From the NCBI GenBank assembly GCA_030063045.1, contig JAQSEB010000086.1, positions 1,014,501-1,078,500 on the forward strand: DNA of 64,000 nucleotides, in the 5' to 3' direction. The stretch comes from Pratylenchus scribneri (taxonomy: Eukaryota > Nematoda > Chromadorea > Rhabditida > Pratylenchidae). The translations under genes and the position numbers were made by a program. The notes beneath the pieces were generated by a model that was not told where the DNA came from, searched no databases, and saw only the letters and a list, made by a program, of their open reading frames with translations. Shown one piece after another: positions 35,203 through 46,052 of the stretch (positions within the stretch are counted from its first letter, which is position 1; each line of letters begins with the position of its first letter).

Positions 35203-36581
35203 TCAATTTGTTTTAAAGCCGAAGATGTATGTGTAATTTTGCTCCAAAAAAACTCGCAACTGAAATTTAAAAATAAATAGAAAAATAAATGAGTTACGAA
35301 AAAACAAGAATTAGAAATGGACGAGCCAAATTTTCTGCTGCAATTGACCAAATAAAAATGCAGATGTGCTTTGTAGGTCCAATAGAATTCACTAAAAAAT
35401 AATAGACTTTTATCAAATATTTGGAACATAAAAAACCTTAATTTCGCATTTTGGGAAAATATATGCCGGTGGTACCTTCATTCCTAGAATTTCTGCGCTG
35501 TTATCAACAACAATTTGAATGACCGGAACATAAAAAGAAAAAAATTATTATAGTAATTTAATATATTAAACCTTGAATTGACTATGGATTTTGGTCTTAC
35601 TTCTCTTGTCGATAAATTTATGAATTTGGCCAGATTGGTCTAAAGAATTCATCCCATTCCGGATTAGTTTCATCGACACTAAATATTTAATTATTTTTCT
35701 GTTTTTTTTTAAATCTTACTATAATTCTCATTAAATATCACCACCGAGCAAAAGTCCGATTCGATTTCATTGACTTCATCGACATCGATGCTCATAAAAA
35801 TCAAAGAGCTGGTATCAGACATTCCATCTTCTTCTTTGATTTCTCATCATATGATTTTGAATTTTTTATTTTTTAGTTTTAAAGATTCATTTTTAAACCT
35901 TGAAATTTTCGTCCACCTCCATTGCAAATTTTCGATCCTGAAGATTTTTCAAATCTGTTATTGGGTTGGCGAACATTCCATCCTTTAAATTTTTATCAGC
36001 TTTAGTGTTTAATTGAAATTACCTGAGAATTATTTTCGTTGCAGTCTTCTTTCCATGGTAGTTTGTGTCATAGAATTCCTCATCATCACTCGATTTGATG
36101 TTTTCGAAGACATTAAAATTTTTGTAAATATTTCTATTTTCTTAAACCTGCATATCCTCATATTCAGAGTTCCATTTGCATGGTAATTTGTAAAGATTGT
36201 AGAAGATCAGACTTGCCAGAAAAAATTCTATTCTGGTGGTGCCTTCTTGGACAGTTGTGAAGACTTATTGACTTAAAATCTTAGTTTAAAATGTTTTTAT
36301 ATTAATAATTAAACCTGTTAATGTATTATGTTTGGACGCTTTCCTGTGATTCTCCCAAAATGCTCTGAGATTTTTGGGCTCTGGATTATTTGCAATCGCC
36401 ATGATCGCTTTGAAATTTCTTTATCATCGGCAAGAATTGAGGAGAGAGCAAATTTCGAATAGGAAGAATTCCTCCGAGATCAGGCAGAACATTCTCTGAA
36501 TCATAAGTATCCTTTAATTTGTACTTTTACTACTTTTATTATGTTTACAATTACCTCAATCATATCCCTGCTTAAATCCAT
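35203..36581 (-). CDS. Putative 10-exon gene, 231 aa, function unknown
   Basis: Minus-strand exons 36581-36555, 36378-36315, 36263-36148, 36078-36023, 35954-35899, 35842-35720, 35678-35601, 35492-35437, 35368-35306, 35259-35203. All have GT-AG borders and consistent phases, 696 nt, start MDLSRDMIE, end FGFKTN then TGA. Introns are mostly 41-105 nt and the donors are often AG|GTTTA. Clear coding-like stretches: VQEGTTRIEFFLASLIFYNL, DTSSLIFMSIDVDEVNEIES, GMKVPPAYIFPKCEIK. I recognise no domain. Alternative frames of some exons look as good (for example DGMFANPITDLKNLQDRKFA around 35982-35920), so the model could be partly wrong or the locus a pseudogene. It is divergent from the ORF starting at 37064. 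Confidence 0.3.
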
Positions 36582-37063
36582 TTTGACGAGAATTCTTTGA
36601 TAGAATTAAATTTAGTCCGAAGAATTCAATTAATAAAATTTAATCTTTTATTTAGACTTCGAAAAGTTTGTTTCAATTAATTTTACTATTTGTTTTGTTT
36701 TTATCGATTTCGATAACTTTGGTGAATTTCTTCTAATTCTCTGACTATGTTCTCTCTCACTTTTCATGTATGATTTATATAGTTATTATTTCTTATTAGC
36801 TCTTAATTAAGATATTTTTGCAAAAATATCTACATAATAAATGCTTACTTGTTTTTTTGATATTTAATTATTCTGAAATGTAAAATTTTTAATATTAAAG
36901 GTTATAAAAACTTTGTTTGTAATACATGGTTAAAAATTAATAAAATCGAAAATAAAACGATAAAATATTTATAAAATTTCTCAAATAATAAAATAAAATC
37001 AATTTTTAGTCTAGCTAAATTCTCTCAATTATTTGGCAATTCTTAAGTGAAACAAATTGCAAA

Positions 37064-37264
37064 ATGTCAAAGACTGATAAAGAAGGCGGAGGAATTCTAA
37101 ATCAGAAATCAAGGCGAAACGAGGTAAAATAAATATAATTAATAATTAAATATAAAATATAAAATAATATTTAGCGACCGCGTATTTTGCCAAACGGAGA
37201 AGAAAATGATATGAACTTCAATCTGGAAGATTCTATGGTGGAAAGTTCTGAAAGCAAGAATTAG
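37064..37264 (+). CDS. Putative two-exon 49-aa protein, function unknown
   Basis: Exon 1 37064-37123 (MSKTDKEGGGILNQKSRRNE), a 51-bp intron (GAG|gtaaaa to atttag), exon 2 37175-37264 (RPRILPNGEENDMNFNLEDS to SESKN, TAG). Charged, low-complexity, no domain, no signal peptide. The same frame stays open for 52 more codons after the TAG (to 37423; KNLQRTAWKYVRNDGNDLFN and on), so the stop may have interrupted a longer gene. Its start lies about 480 bp from the divergent minus-strand gene. Confidence 0.35.
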
Positions 37265-37423
37265 AAGAATTTGCAAAGAACTGCCTGGAAATATGTTAGA
37301 AATGATGGAAATGATTTATTTAATTTATTCAAATATAATTCTCCAAAATCTTCCAAAAATATTCACCATAACAAATCTCGCAAAAATTGTTCTCAAATTC
37401 AAATTATACACCGGTTTTTTTAA

Positions 37424-38204
37424 ATATCTCATCTGGCAGGTCAAAAACTCCACAATATAATAATCTGCTAGTTTTCTTCTACCTAATTGTTATCCTCAAA
37501 AAAATCATCCCAATAATATTTGTCTCCAAAAATCAACATAAATTCATTTTGCTTCTCTTATTTTTCATCTAAATATTATTTTTGATCCGATATTCTGGCG
37601 AAAATCAAGCAACATTATTTAAATTTATCAACAATTATTTAATTTAGATAAAAAAATCCTACTAAAACTTCCAATTTATATTCCTTTTTAGGGATTTAAA
37701 TATTCTTTTTTTTAGAAAAAAAAATTAAATTTTGAAAAAATAGTGAAAATTTTGGAGTAATAATTTTGAATAATCAAAAAATTTTTAAAATATACTAAAA
37801 AAGATACTCCTTTTTACTATGCATTTTGGGTCTTATTTTCAAAAGCTTTTCAAAATGAATAAAAATATAAATTTTCAAAATTATAAAATTCTCAAAATGT
37901 TTCCTGGATTTTACTAATTTTAAGAATATTATAAGAATTGATGTATTTTCACGTAATTTTGTAAATATGTAAAATTTTGAACATATTTTTTTCCTTTTAT
38001 GTTCAATATCTTTTGAATTTTTTTTGACATAGATTTTCAGAATTTTATTCATTTTTAAGATATTTTAACAATTTATCTGTGCTCAATATATATTGAGGAG
38101 TTTTTCCATTTTTAAAAAATTTTCACAATTTCAACGAAATTTTCAAAATATTTTGCGCATATTTTTTTTGTGACTCCGGGATTTGTGGAGATATTCAAAT
38201 ACAA
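37424..38204. other. AT-rich stretch, nothing recognised
   Basis: Very AT-rich. A 61-codon frame overlapping 37387-37572 contains a hydrophobic run but no supporting splice or start context. Confidence 0.6.
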
Positions 38205-38545
38205 GGCGTATTACGACACTCGCGGACGAAACGGTCTGGCGCCGATGGTTGTAAAGTTGATGTGGAATTGTTTATAACATATTATTAGGCATAAAATAGC
38301 TAGAAAATGACATCAAAAGCATTGGCCAATGTTGAATATTTACCGAGTTATGGCCAAAAAATAGCCAAAAACACAATTTCAATAAAAACTTACGGTTTTT
38401 TGGCCATAACTCGGAGAATATTTAATATTGGCCAATGCTTTTGATATTATTTTGTAGCTAATTTTACGCCTAATAATATTTTGTTATAAACAAATCCACA
38501 GCTTTACCAACATCGGGGCAAGACCATTTGGTCCTCATCAATACA
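38205..38545. mobile_element. Foldback element, family E
   Basis: Long inverted repeat: left GATGTGGAATTGTTTATAAC, AAAAGCATTGGCCAATGTTG, CCGAGTTATGGCCAAAAAAT; right GGTTTTTTGGCCATAACTCG, TATTGGCCAATGCTTTTGAT, GTTATAAACAAATCCACAGC. The arms extend outward with lower identity (GGTCTGGCGCCGATG against CATCGGGGCAAGACC). Non-coding. Confidence 0.8.
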
Positions 38546-39447
38546 AGGAATCTTCCATTTACTAAAATAAAATTACTCGGGGCATTTTTTATCACCGTAT
38601 AATACAAGCAATATTTTTTGTTTCGATGAAAAAAACTCTAATACAGTATACTTAATAAAATCAATGATAAAAAGATAATAAATTCCCGTCATAAAATAAA
38701 AGGATAAATTAAGTTTATAATTTTATTTGAATATTATTTTTTTAATATCATCAAAATAGAAAATTTAATATTATCAAATAAAATTTGCTTCACACATTCA
38801 TAAATTGGTACTTACGTAGTTAGGGTCGGTCCTCTTTTTTTTCGAAAATTTTAAAAAAGTGAAGGGTCCCCTCCATGGAGGTGAAAAAATTTCAAAAATA
38901 TTTTTCGGTGGAATTTTTGTAACACATTCGATTCGCCTCGCCTAGATGAGCTGTGGACAGGAATCTGCCATTGGTTTTGTGCATAAAAGTCAAAAATAAA
39001 AAAAAAATTGAGACCATTTTAAGTTACACAGGTTACAGGTATTAGTTTTGGGTTCAGTTGGCAGATTTTTTTAATTTTTTTTTTTGGGTTTTATATTAAA
39101 TTAATGCCAGAATTTTAACATTGAAATGCCTCGATTGGTATATTTCATTTAGGAACAAAAAAATTGTGAAAAATTTTTTAGGGAAAAGAGAACCCAAACT
39201 GCAAAAGTGTATCTAATACCCGTAATCCTGCCCCCTTATAATTAATTTTAAAATTAAAAAAGATATTATACCATTTTTAATAGAATAATATTAATTTATA
39301 CAAAAAAATTGACTGAATTTGCATAAATGATTTTTAAGACCATAAGGAAGAATTGGAAATTAGGCTTAGATTTAGGGTTAGCCTAGGATTAGGGCTCTGG
39401 CTCGAAGCATTTTGGATCTTAAATAAGTGTGTAAAAATTTGAATATT
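38546..39447. other. AT-rich stretch with a decayed TIR element
   Basis: Around 38808-38885, GGTACTTACGTAGTTAGGGT...AAGTGAAGGGTCCCCTCC resembles the left half of the element at 44592-44826. The right half is not clear. No gene seen. Confidence 0.45.
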
Positions 39448-39657
39448 TTACCGGTTAAATGCATTAAAAAGTTGAATAAATTGATGATTTCCTCTCAACA
39501 TTGTGGCATTCGAAAATATTACATAATATTCATAGAGTCCATTTATATTTGGTGGCATTATTTTTGCAAATTTTGAGTGGTCATTTTCTGTGGTTTTTAG
39601 TGTTTTCGTCGCCAACAATAAAAAGGCAAAAATAATTGAGAAAATTTGGCTGTGCAT
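39448..39657 (-). CDS. Putative small secreted protein, 69 aa
   Basis: Single-exon minus-strand ORF from ATG at 39657 to TAA. It begins MHSQIFSIIFAFLLLATKTL, a polar start followed by a hydrophobic stretch typical of a signal peptide. The remainder is soluble and mixed in composition (HSKFAKIMPPNINGLYEYYV, ending FIQLFNAFNR) with one potential glycosylation site (NAT) and no cysteine. The balanced residue use is unlike random AT-rich ORFs. Small secreted proteins are common in parasitic nematodes as effectors, but nothing here shows such a role. No family recognised. Confidence 0.35.
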   Translation of the reverse strand: MHSQIFSIIFAFLLLATKTLKTTENDHSKFAKIMPPNINGLYEYYVIFSNATMLRGNHQFIQLFNAFNR

Positions 39658-39835
39658 TTATTGTTCTGAAAAAGGAACAAAATGGATTATTTCAAAGATA
39701 ATTATTTAAATACATATATTGTATTTTTTTTTTTAATAAAAATAAATATCATGACTTAGTTTTATCAAAATAGCGGCAATGCCTATATAATTCGGGGCTC
39801 CTTGTCAAGATGATTTATAAAAAGACATTAACATG

Positions 39836-40774
39836 AAGCTAAGTTTACACAAATGAATTCGAAATAGGGTTAATTATCCGTTTGCGGAACGGTTACGCGG
39901 AACGGTTATTCGCACATATTTTGGGCTAATTAACCATTCCGTTATACGCCCCCCTCCCCAATTATCCGTACTATCCGTTATCCGCACTCTGATAATCCGC
40001 ATACCGTCTACTCGCAACTCATATTTTTTATCGGAGTTTTGACATTTTTTGGATCTGTATGCCGAATTTTTTTTTATTTTGGAGATAGCAACCATGCTCA
40101 ACATGGTCGTTTTAAAAACAAATAAAGACATTTAAAAAGTTTTTAGTACAGAAAAAAGCTTAATTATTTTATTTTGGCAACTTTTTAAATTCGAGTTTAC
40201 AAAATTTTAAAAAAAAAATTTTGAAGTAACTTAAAAGGGAGCGGAACGGTTTGTATCCGCGGATAATTCGCGCGGATAATCTAACCGTTCCGTTATCCGC
40301 ACCTTGACTATCCGCACTTTCCCTTTTTTCACTTTTTTCATTATCCGCTCGAGGATAATTAACCCTAATTCGAAGCGTCGGAGTAAATATAAATAGGATT
40401 TTGAGTACATATAAAAAATTTTTTTAGTCAACCAAAATTAAAAATTTTTGTAAAAAAAGATAGAGGACACTTTTCTGGTATATTGAATGAAAATATTAAA
40501 AATTTTTGACGATTAGAAAAAAATTTTTTAAGATTTATTCCGATGAATAAAATCATTTGAATCAGCGTCAGACTACAGCTTATAAAATTTTTTCTATTCG
40601 CCAGAAAATTATAAAATTTTCAAATTTATCTCATCCAATACAATAAAGTCTGCTCTATCTTTTTCTATCAAAATTTTTATTTTTTGTCGACTAGAAAAAA
40701 TTTTTTTATGTACTCAAAAATCATACTCCTGTTTACTCCAACGCTTCGAATTCATTTGTGTGTAAACGTAGCTT
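39836..40774. mobile_element. Foldback element interrupted by a second transposon
   Basis: Outer terminal repeats: left AAGCTAAGTTTACACAAATG then AATTCGAA, right TTCGAATTCATTTGTGTGTA then AACGTAGCTT. After the inner insertion is removed, left-arm sequence (GCGTCGGAGTAAATATAAAT, AAAAAATTTTTTTAGTC) resumes at 40375 and mirrors the right arm (GTCGACTAGAAAAAATTTTT, GTTTACTCCAACGCTTCGAA). No transposase. Confidence 0.78.
39856..40374. mobile_element. Inner nested element with 8-bp duplication AATTCGAA
   Basis: The element 39864-40366 is bounded by AATTCGAA on both sides (39856-39863 and 40367-40374). Its ends read AGGGTTAATTATCCG and CGAGGATAATTAACCCT; the interior repeats TATCCGCAC- and CGGAACGG-type motifs in inverted order. 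An 8-bp duplication suggests a hAT-like non-autonomous element inserted into the older foldback element. Confidence 0.8.
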
Positions 40775-41652
40775 TGAGGGAAAAAATTTAAATATAAAAG
40801 TAGATATAAAATTTAATATTTTTAATGCAAATATTCTTGTTCATAACCGTAATGCATATATTTTTCTCCTGCTTTTTTTTTTCAAGAAAACTAAAATTTT
40901 TGATTAACAAAAATTTAGACCGAAAAGTTTGAATTTTTTAACATATTAAAAATGTTTGTATAGTTTTTAAATAAAATTCGAATAAATAAAAAAATAAATA
41001 AAGGAAATAAAGGAAATTTTCTGACTAATCAACGAAAATCAACAAAATTCCCATTTATAAAAACAATAAGGACCGCTTGGATTTATAAGAACATTAATTA
41101 TTTGTGATTTATAACGACATTATTAGAAATAAGTACACATTTTTATATTTTTCTAAAGATTGGGGTCATTTATAATGACATTTCTCATAAAATTAAGACA
41201 ATTCTGGCTCTGCTCTATACTATAACTAATAATCCTTTTTAATATAAAATTGTTATCTCAAATAATTTATATCGATAAATATTGTGCGTGATTTGAAGAG
41301 ATGATTGGAAACTGGAAATGCCAATCTGCAACTTTCAATTTGGAGGCGATTGATGATTGATTGGTCAACATTAACAGTCGATTATATATCAACATCCTTT
41401 TCAATGCTCCAATGATCAAATAAAGAAAAGCATGATTTAAAAGAATGGAAATTATGTGAAAAAATCCGGTTGAAATAAAATATAAAATTTCAAATATTTA
41501 TAAAATTGGGGTATTATTTTTTAGTAATTTTTGTATCCATTAGTGTCAATTTATGAAAGAAAATTTGGAATTATAGAAATCAAATAATCTTAATGAGGAA
41601 AGGTAATTATTGAAGAGAAAAATTGAACAAATGATTAAAATAGTATAAAAAT
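40775..41652. other. AT-rich stretch, no gene recognised
   Basis: No plausible ORF, splice pattern or clear repeat beyond short AT runs. A loose doubling of CATTTATAATGACATT / TTTATAACGACATTA is seen around 41100-41190. Confidence 0.6.
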
Positions 41653-42222
41653 TAGCAGAAAAAATCTGCATTAAATAGCAGAAAAAATCTGCATTAAATA
41701 GCAGAAAAAATCTGCATTAAATAGCAGAAAAAATCTGCATTAAAAAGCAGAAAAAATATGCATTAAAAAGCAGAAAAAATCTGCATTAAAAAGCAGAAAA
41801 AATATGCATTAAAAAGCAGAAAAAATCTGCATTAAAAAGCAGAAAAAATATGCATTAAAAAGCAGAAAAAATCTGCATTAAAAAGCAGAAAAAATCTGCA
41901 TTAAAAAGCAGAAAAAATATGCATTAAAAAGCAGAAAAAATATGCATTAAAAAGCAGAAAAAATATGCATTAAAAAGCAGAAAAAATATGCATTAAAAAG
42001 CAGAAAAAATATGCATTAAAAAGCAGAAAAAATCTGCATTAAATAGCAGAAAAAATCTGCATTAAAAAGCAGAAAAAATATGCATTAAAAAGCAGAAAAA
42101 ATCTGCATTAAAAAGCAGAAAAAATCTGCATTAAAAAGCAGAAAAAATATGCATTAAAAAGCAGAAAAAATCTGCATTAAAAAGCAGAAAAAATATGCAT
42201 TAAAAAGCAGAAAAAATCTGCG
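41653..42222. repeat. 23-bp satellite with hairpin units
   Basis: About 24 tandem units AGCAGAAAAAATCTGCATTA(AAA/AAT). GCAGA and TCTGC in each unit form a 5-bp stem with an A5 loop. A frequent variant changes C to A (AAATATGCATT), breaking the stem; the two variants are interspersed, with a run of five ATATGC units near 41930-42025. Confidence 0.95.
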
Positions 42223-42585
42223 AATCCTAATCCAATATTTAGAAAATTTAAATTAATTACTACTGAATTATCTTTGCATTTACAATCTAAGAATGTATAC
42301 CTTTCAATTATTGCTATATTTATTAGCCATTTTTTATACCCTATTGATCACTTTATTATTGTCCATTCTGTATGCTGATCACTCTATTATAGCTAAATGT
42401 GTAATTTAGAATACAAAATCTTATTTCAATTTAATTTTTTTTGAATAATCCTCTTTTCCCCATTCATTCCAATTTATAAAAAAAACATTTTTGGGAATAT
42501 AATATATGCCAATGAAGTAAGATAAATTGAGATTGAAAAGACTTTATTTCACAAAATATTTTTGAATTATAGAATTACAAAGCAG

Positions 42586-42759
42586 TTAGATTTGTCTGCA
42601 TTTGGCTTTTCTCATCATTAATTCTAATTCCTTCTTTATTTTCTCATCATCATGCAATCCAATCTTCTCATCACTGTTATTGGTCGCGATTCCGACGGCG
42701 CTCACGGTATCGAGCAGTCTTCTCGCGTACATGCATTTGAGTGTAATAAAGCCATGAAG
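42586..42759 (-). CDS. Putative last exon, 57 codons, function unknown
   Basis: Minus-strand open exon after an AAAATAAG acceptor (42761-42760), reading LHGFITLKCMYARRLLDTVS, AVGIATNNSDEKIGLHDDEK and ending LMMRKAKCRQI then TAA. An in-frame ATG at 42732 would give a 48-aa protein alone. The amphipathic, charged sequence and the GC-richer DNA set it apart from the surroundings. I found no certain upstream exon and no known family. Confidence 0.4.
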   Translation of the reverse strand, partial: LHGFITLKCMYARRLLDTVSAVGIATNNSDEKIGLHDDEKIKKELELMMRKAKCRQI

Positions 42760-42841
42760 CTTATTTTAATTGTTTTAACATTCTACGATTAGAATAAAAA
42801 ATTGAAAAATCTGAATTCAAAACAAATGCTGAGATGCGAAA

Positions 42842-43066
42842 ATGGAGGAAGAGAGTCCAACGCCAGAAGCACAATCATCATCATTATGGAAACAATGAAT
42901 GTTGCCGAAAGTGGAAGAAGAAGATGAATACATCAAAAAATTAAATCAATTTTATCTACAACAAATTTTTGACAAAAATAAGAAAACTACACCGATTGGC
43001 ATATTTTACCGCATTTCTTTTGACAACTATTTTTTAATTTCTATCAAATCCATAAAGAATATCTAA
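42842..43066 (+). pseudogene. Plus-strand ORF split by one in-frame TGA
   Basis: ATG at 42842 opens MEEESPTPEAQSSSLWKQ, then TGA (42896-42898), then the same frame continues MLPKVEEEDEYIKKLNQFYL and on to SIKNI, TAA at 43064-43066 (55 more codons). The first part is acidic/serine-rich like an N-terminus, the second carries a charged helix-like segment. It faces away from the minus-strand exon at 42586-42759, only 82 bp apart. Either one nonsense mutation in a former 74-codon gene, or two short chance ORFs. Confidence 0.3.
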
Positions 43067-43599
43067 GGAATTAATAATTTCAAGAAAATAGAGGATTATT
43101 TTGAGGACCAAAGATGTTTTTAATGCAGCAAAATATTTTAGAAAGTTATAGTCCATTTCATTAAGGTGCTTATCTCAAAAAGAAGCAAACAATTCAGGAA
43201 GACGATTTGTTATTAGAAAGTACAAAATTTTCTTTAAAAAAATCGATCTTTTGAAAATTTTAAAAACATTTTTCAGAATTTTCCTTGACATTTTGAAGTT
43301 TATTAAACCCAAAGATACGGGTAACATTTTTAAAGCAAGAAGCTTAAATTCAAACCTTTCCAATTTTGATCGTTGCCATTTGCCGCAAGCCTCTTAAAGG
43401 CTAAAAGTTAGAGAAAAAAGATTAATGAAATAACAAATAAGTAAATGCAAAAATCAGAAAAATAAATTTTTTGCAGTAAATTTGGTAGTAAAAAATTTAA
43501 TAAAAAATTTATTCAAAACAACAAAACACACCATCAACCAATCAATCATTATTCCAATCCAAAAATAATAAAATTCCCATACCCAAATAAATATTGTTT
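43067..43599. mobile_element. Decayed family A-like element and AT-rich DNA
   Basis: Around 43150-43240, TTAAGGTGCTTATCTCAAAA...GGAAGACGATTTGTTATTAG resembles a family A left arm, but the right arm is hard to trace. No gene seen. Confidence 0.35.
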
Positions 43600-44260
43600 C
43601 TTGTCTCCTTTTTTTCTTTGTTATTTTCGATGTCAATTTTTGTATATTATTGCAAATTTTTTTGTTCAAATGTTCTCCCAATTCCCACCAATTTTTACGT
43701 CGATCATTTCCAAATTTGGCAAACATCAATTTTTACACAATTTTTGGAAATTTTCCAAACCTTAAGAAAGGCCCATTTAAATTTGTGTATTGTCTTCATT
43801 TTTACGGTTATTTTTGGTGACATTTTTGTATATTTTTTGCACATTTTTTTTTGCAAATTCCCAACCAAATTCAATTTAATTTTGCTTTGGTCATTTCCAA
43901 ATTCTTGCCAACTAATTTTTTGCAAATTTTCTATACCTTAAAATAGGGGTTTTTTCGTATAAAATTCTTTTTTATACATTTTTGTGCAAATTTATTCCAA
44001 TTCTCAAACCAAAATTTAATTCAATTTTTACGTCGATCAATTTCCAAATTTGGGCCAACCAATTTTTTGCAAAATTTTTGGAAATTTTCCAAACCCAAAA
44101 ATAGTGAATTTTTCTTGTAAAATCGGAAAAAGGCACAGTGAATTTTTTTCGGTTCAAATTCCAAAAATGGAAATATATTTTGGACCCAAAAATTCCAAAT
44201 TGAGAGGGAAAATCCAATTTGTTGTTGACTCCAATTTTTGGCATTTTTTGTGATCTTTTT
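43600..44260. repeat. Three degenerate ~145-190-bp tandem repeats
   Basis: Shared blocks: TTTGTATATT.TTGCA..TTTTTTT, CCCAACCAAATT, ACGTCGATCA.TTTCCAAATT, TTTTGGAAATTTTCCAAACC. Copies centre near 43690, 43880 and 44030. The TTTCCAAATT-type words make many overlapping open frames on both strands, none convincing. Confidence 0.6.
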
Positions 44261-44591
44261 TTTAATTTTATTGAACACACAGACCAAAAATTGGTTTTTG
44301 GTAAAAATTTTTAAATTCTACTAAAATTGGTATTTAACCAATTAAAAATAAAATTATTCCCAACATTTTAGACTACAAATTTGGTCATTCAATTTCCTTT
44401 TTTTTCCTATTTTTAGAGACCTTCAAATTTGTGACATTTTGAAAATATTCCGTGAAAAATAAATTTGAAATTGTAAAAATTTTATTTATATTTTTCTTCC
44501 AAGAATTAAAAATGGAAATGGCAAATTTGTGAACTCAAATTTTATTTAAAGCAAATTCAAAATCCCTCACAAAAATTGTATGTATTTCGGT

Positions 44592-44826
44592 ACTTATGTA
44601 ATTTGGGTCACATATTTGGGTCACCTTGGTAAAAGTGAGGAAAAGTGAAGGGTCCCCCCTTTGGGTGTTAGGGTTTGGGTTTGGGTTTAGGATACATTTG
44701 AGATGATTTTTACATCATCCCCATCCTATCCCTAACATATCCCTGAATGACCCCACCCTAAACCCGGCTGATGACCCATAGGGGGTACCAAGCACTTTAC
44801 AAAAAGGGGACCCAAATTACACAAGT
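44592..44826. mobile_element. 235-bp TIR element with GT-rich core
   Basis: Terminal repeats ACTTATGTAATTTGGGTC and GACCCAAATTACACAAGT (one mismatch). The core contains AAGTGAAGGGTCCCCCC and a TTTGGG-type run, mirrored by CCCACCCTAAACCC. Non-coding. Confidence 0.7.
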
Positions 44827-45232
44827 TATTTCCAATGGAAATGGGAAATCCATAATTGGAATTTTTTTGCAATTTTTTATGCCGCATTTTTTTTTTTAGT
44901 AATTTTAAGGCCAAAAATGAAATGGAAAGGTTCAAAATTTTTATATAATTTTTTTGAAAACTTTTTGGTGCCTTTTCCATTTTAGGGCCATAAAATTTTA
45001 CAAAATCGCAAAAAAAAAATAATCAAATTGAAATGGAAAGGGCCCAAATTTTTTAGAATTTTTTGAAAATTTTTAGTGCTAAAATCAATAATTTAGAGAA
45101 ATGATTTTACAAAACAAATAGCTATTAATTTTTAATTCAAAATAAATATTCTCCATTTTAATATTATTAATTAAATAATCCAAAATTATATTTTCAATTT
45201 TCTGTTTTTGTTCATTTGAACAATTTTTTGCC
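44827..45232. other. AT-rich stretch with one short duplication
   Basis: AAATGAAATGGAAAGG...TTTTTTGAAAACTTTT at about 44916 and AAATTGAAATGGAAAGGGCC...TTTTTTGAAAATTTTT at about 45025 are diverged copies. No gene seen. Confidence 0.5.
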
Positions 45233-46052
45233 TAACAAGGGAAGTACCTCACCTTAAGGTGGCCCTTTTTGATGAAACTTGGCATGTCTTTTGGCCATAG
45301 GATGCCTACACATAATCCGCTATTTTTATCTGCGGAATGCCCACGCCTCGGATTTTATGGCCATAAAACCTATTTTTTCAGCCATTTAGGCCATAGCCCA
45401 TATCTCCGTATAGGGATGTCCTAAAATTATGAACTAAACGTCATATTATAGAGAATTTTATGGGCTATAATATTGGTAAATGTTTTCTAGGCCTAAAAAT
45501 TTTTTGAAATTTTTTATCGATTTTTTTTCGAAAAATCCCGAATTTGGCCAATTTTCAATGGGCCATAACTCGGGTATATGGCTACATTGGAACATGGCCC
45601 AATTATGTTTTTTGATCACAATATCATAAAGTATTTTTATGTAAATTTTCAGATTTTTCCCTTAACCTGAAAATTCTAGGTATTTTGCCCATACAGGCCT
45701 AGGCATTGTAAATTTGCAAAAATTTTCAGGTTGACGAAAAAATCTGAAAATTTACATAAAAATACTTTATGATATTGTGATCAAAAAACATAATTGGGCC
45801 ATGTTCCAATGTAGCCATATACCCGAGTTATGGCCCATTGAAAATTGGCCAAATTCGGGATTTTTCGAAAAAAAATCGATAAAAAATTTCAAAAAATTTT
45901 TAGGCCTAGAAAACATTTACCAATATTATAGCCAATAAAATTCTCTATAATATGACGTTTAGTTCATAATTTTAGGACATCCCTATACGGAGATATGGGC
46001 TATGGCCAAAATGGCTGAAAAAATAGGTTTTATGGTAATAAAATCCGAGATA

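Noticed and set aside
41653..42222. Regular array that could be mistaken for CRISPR
   Set aside because: Head-to-tail 23-bp units without unique spacers, in a eukaryotic genome.
44667..44691. Telomere-like GTTAGGGTTTGGGTTTGGG run
   Set aside because: Too short, lies in the core of a TIR element, and nematode telomeres use TTAGGC.
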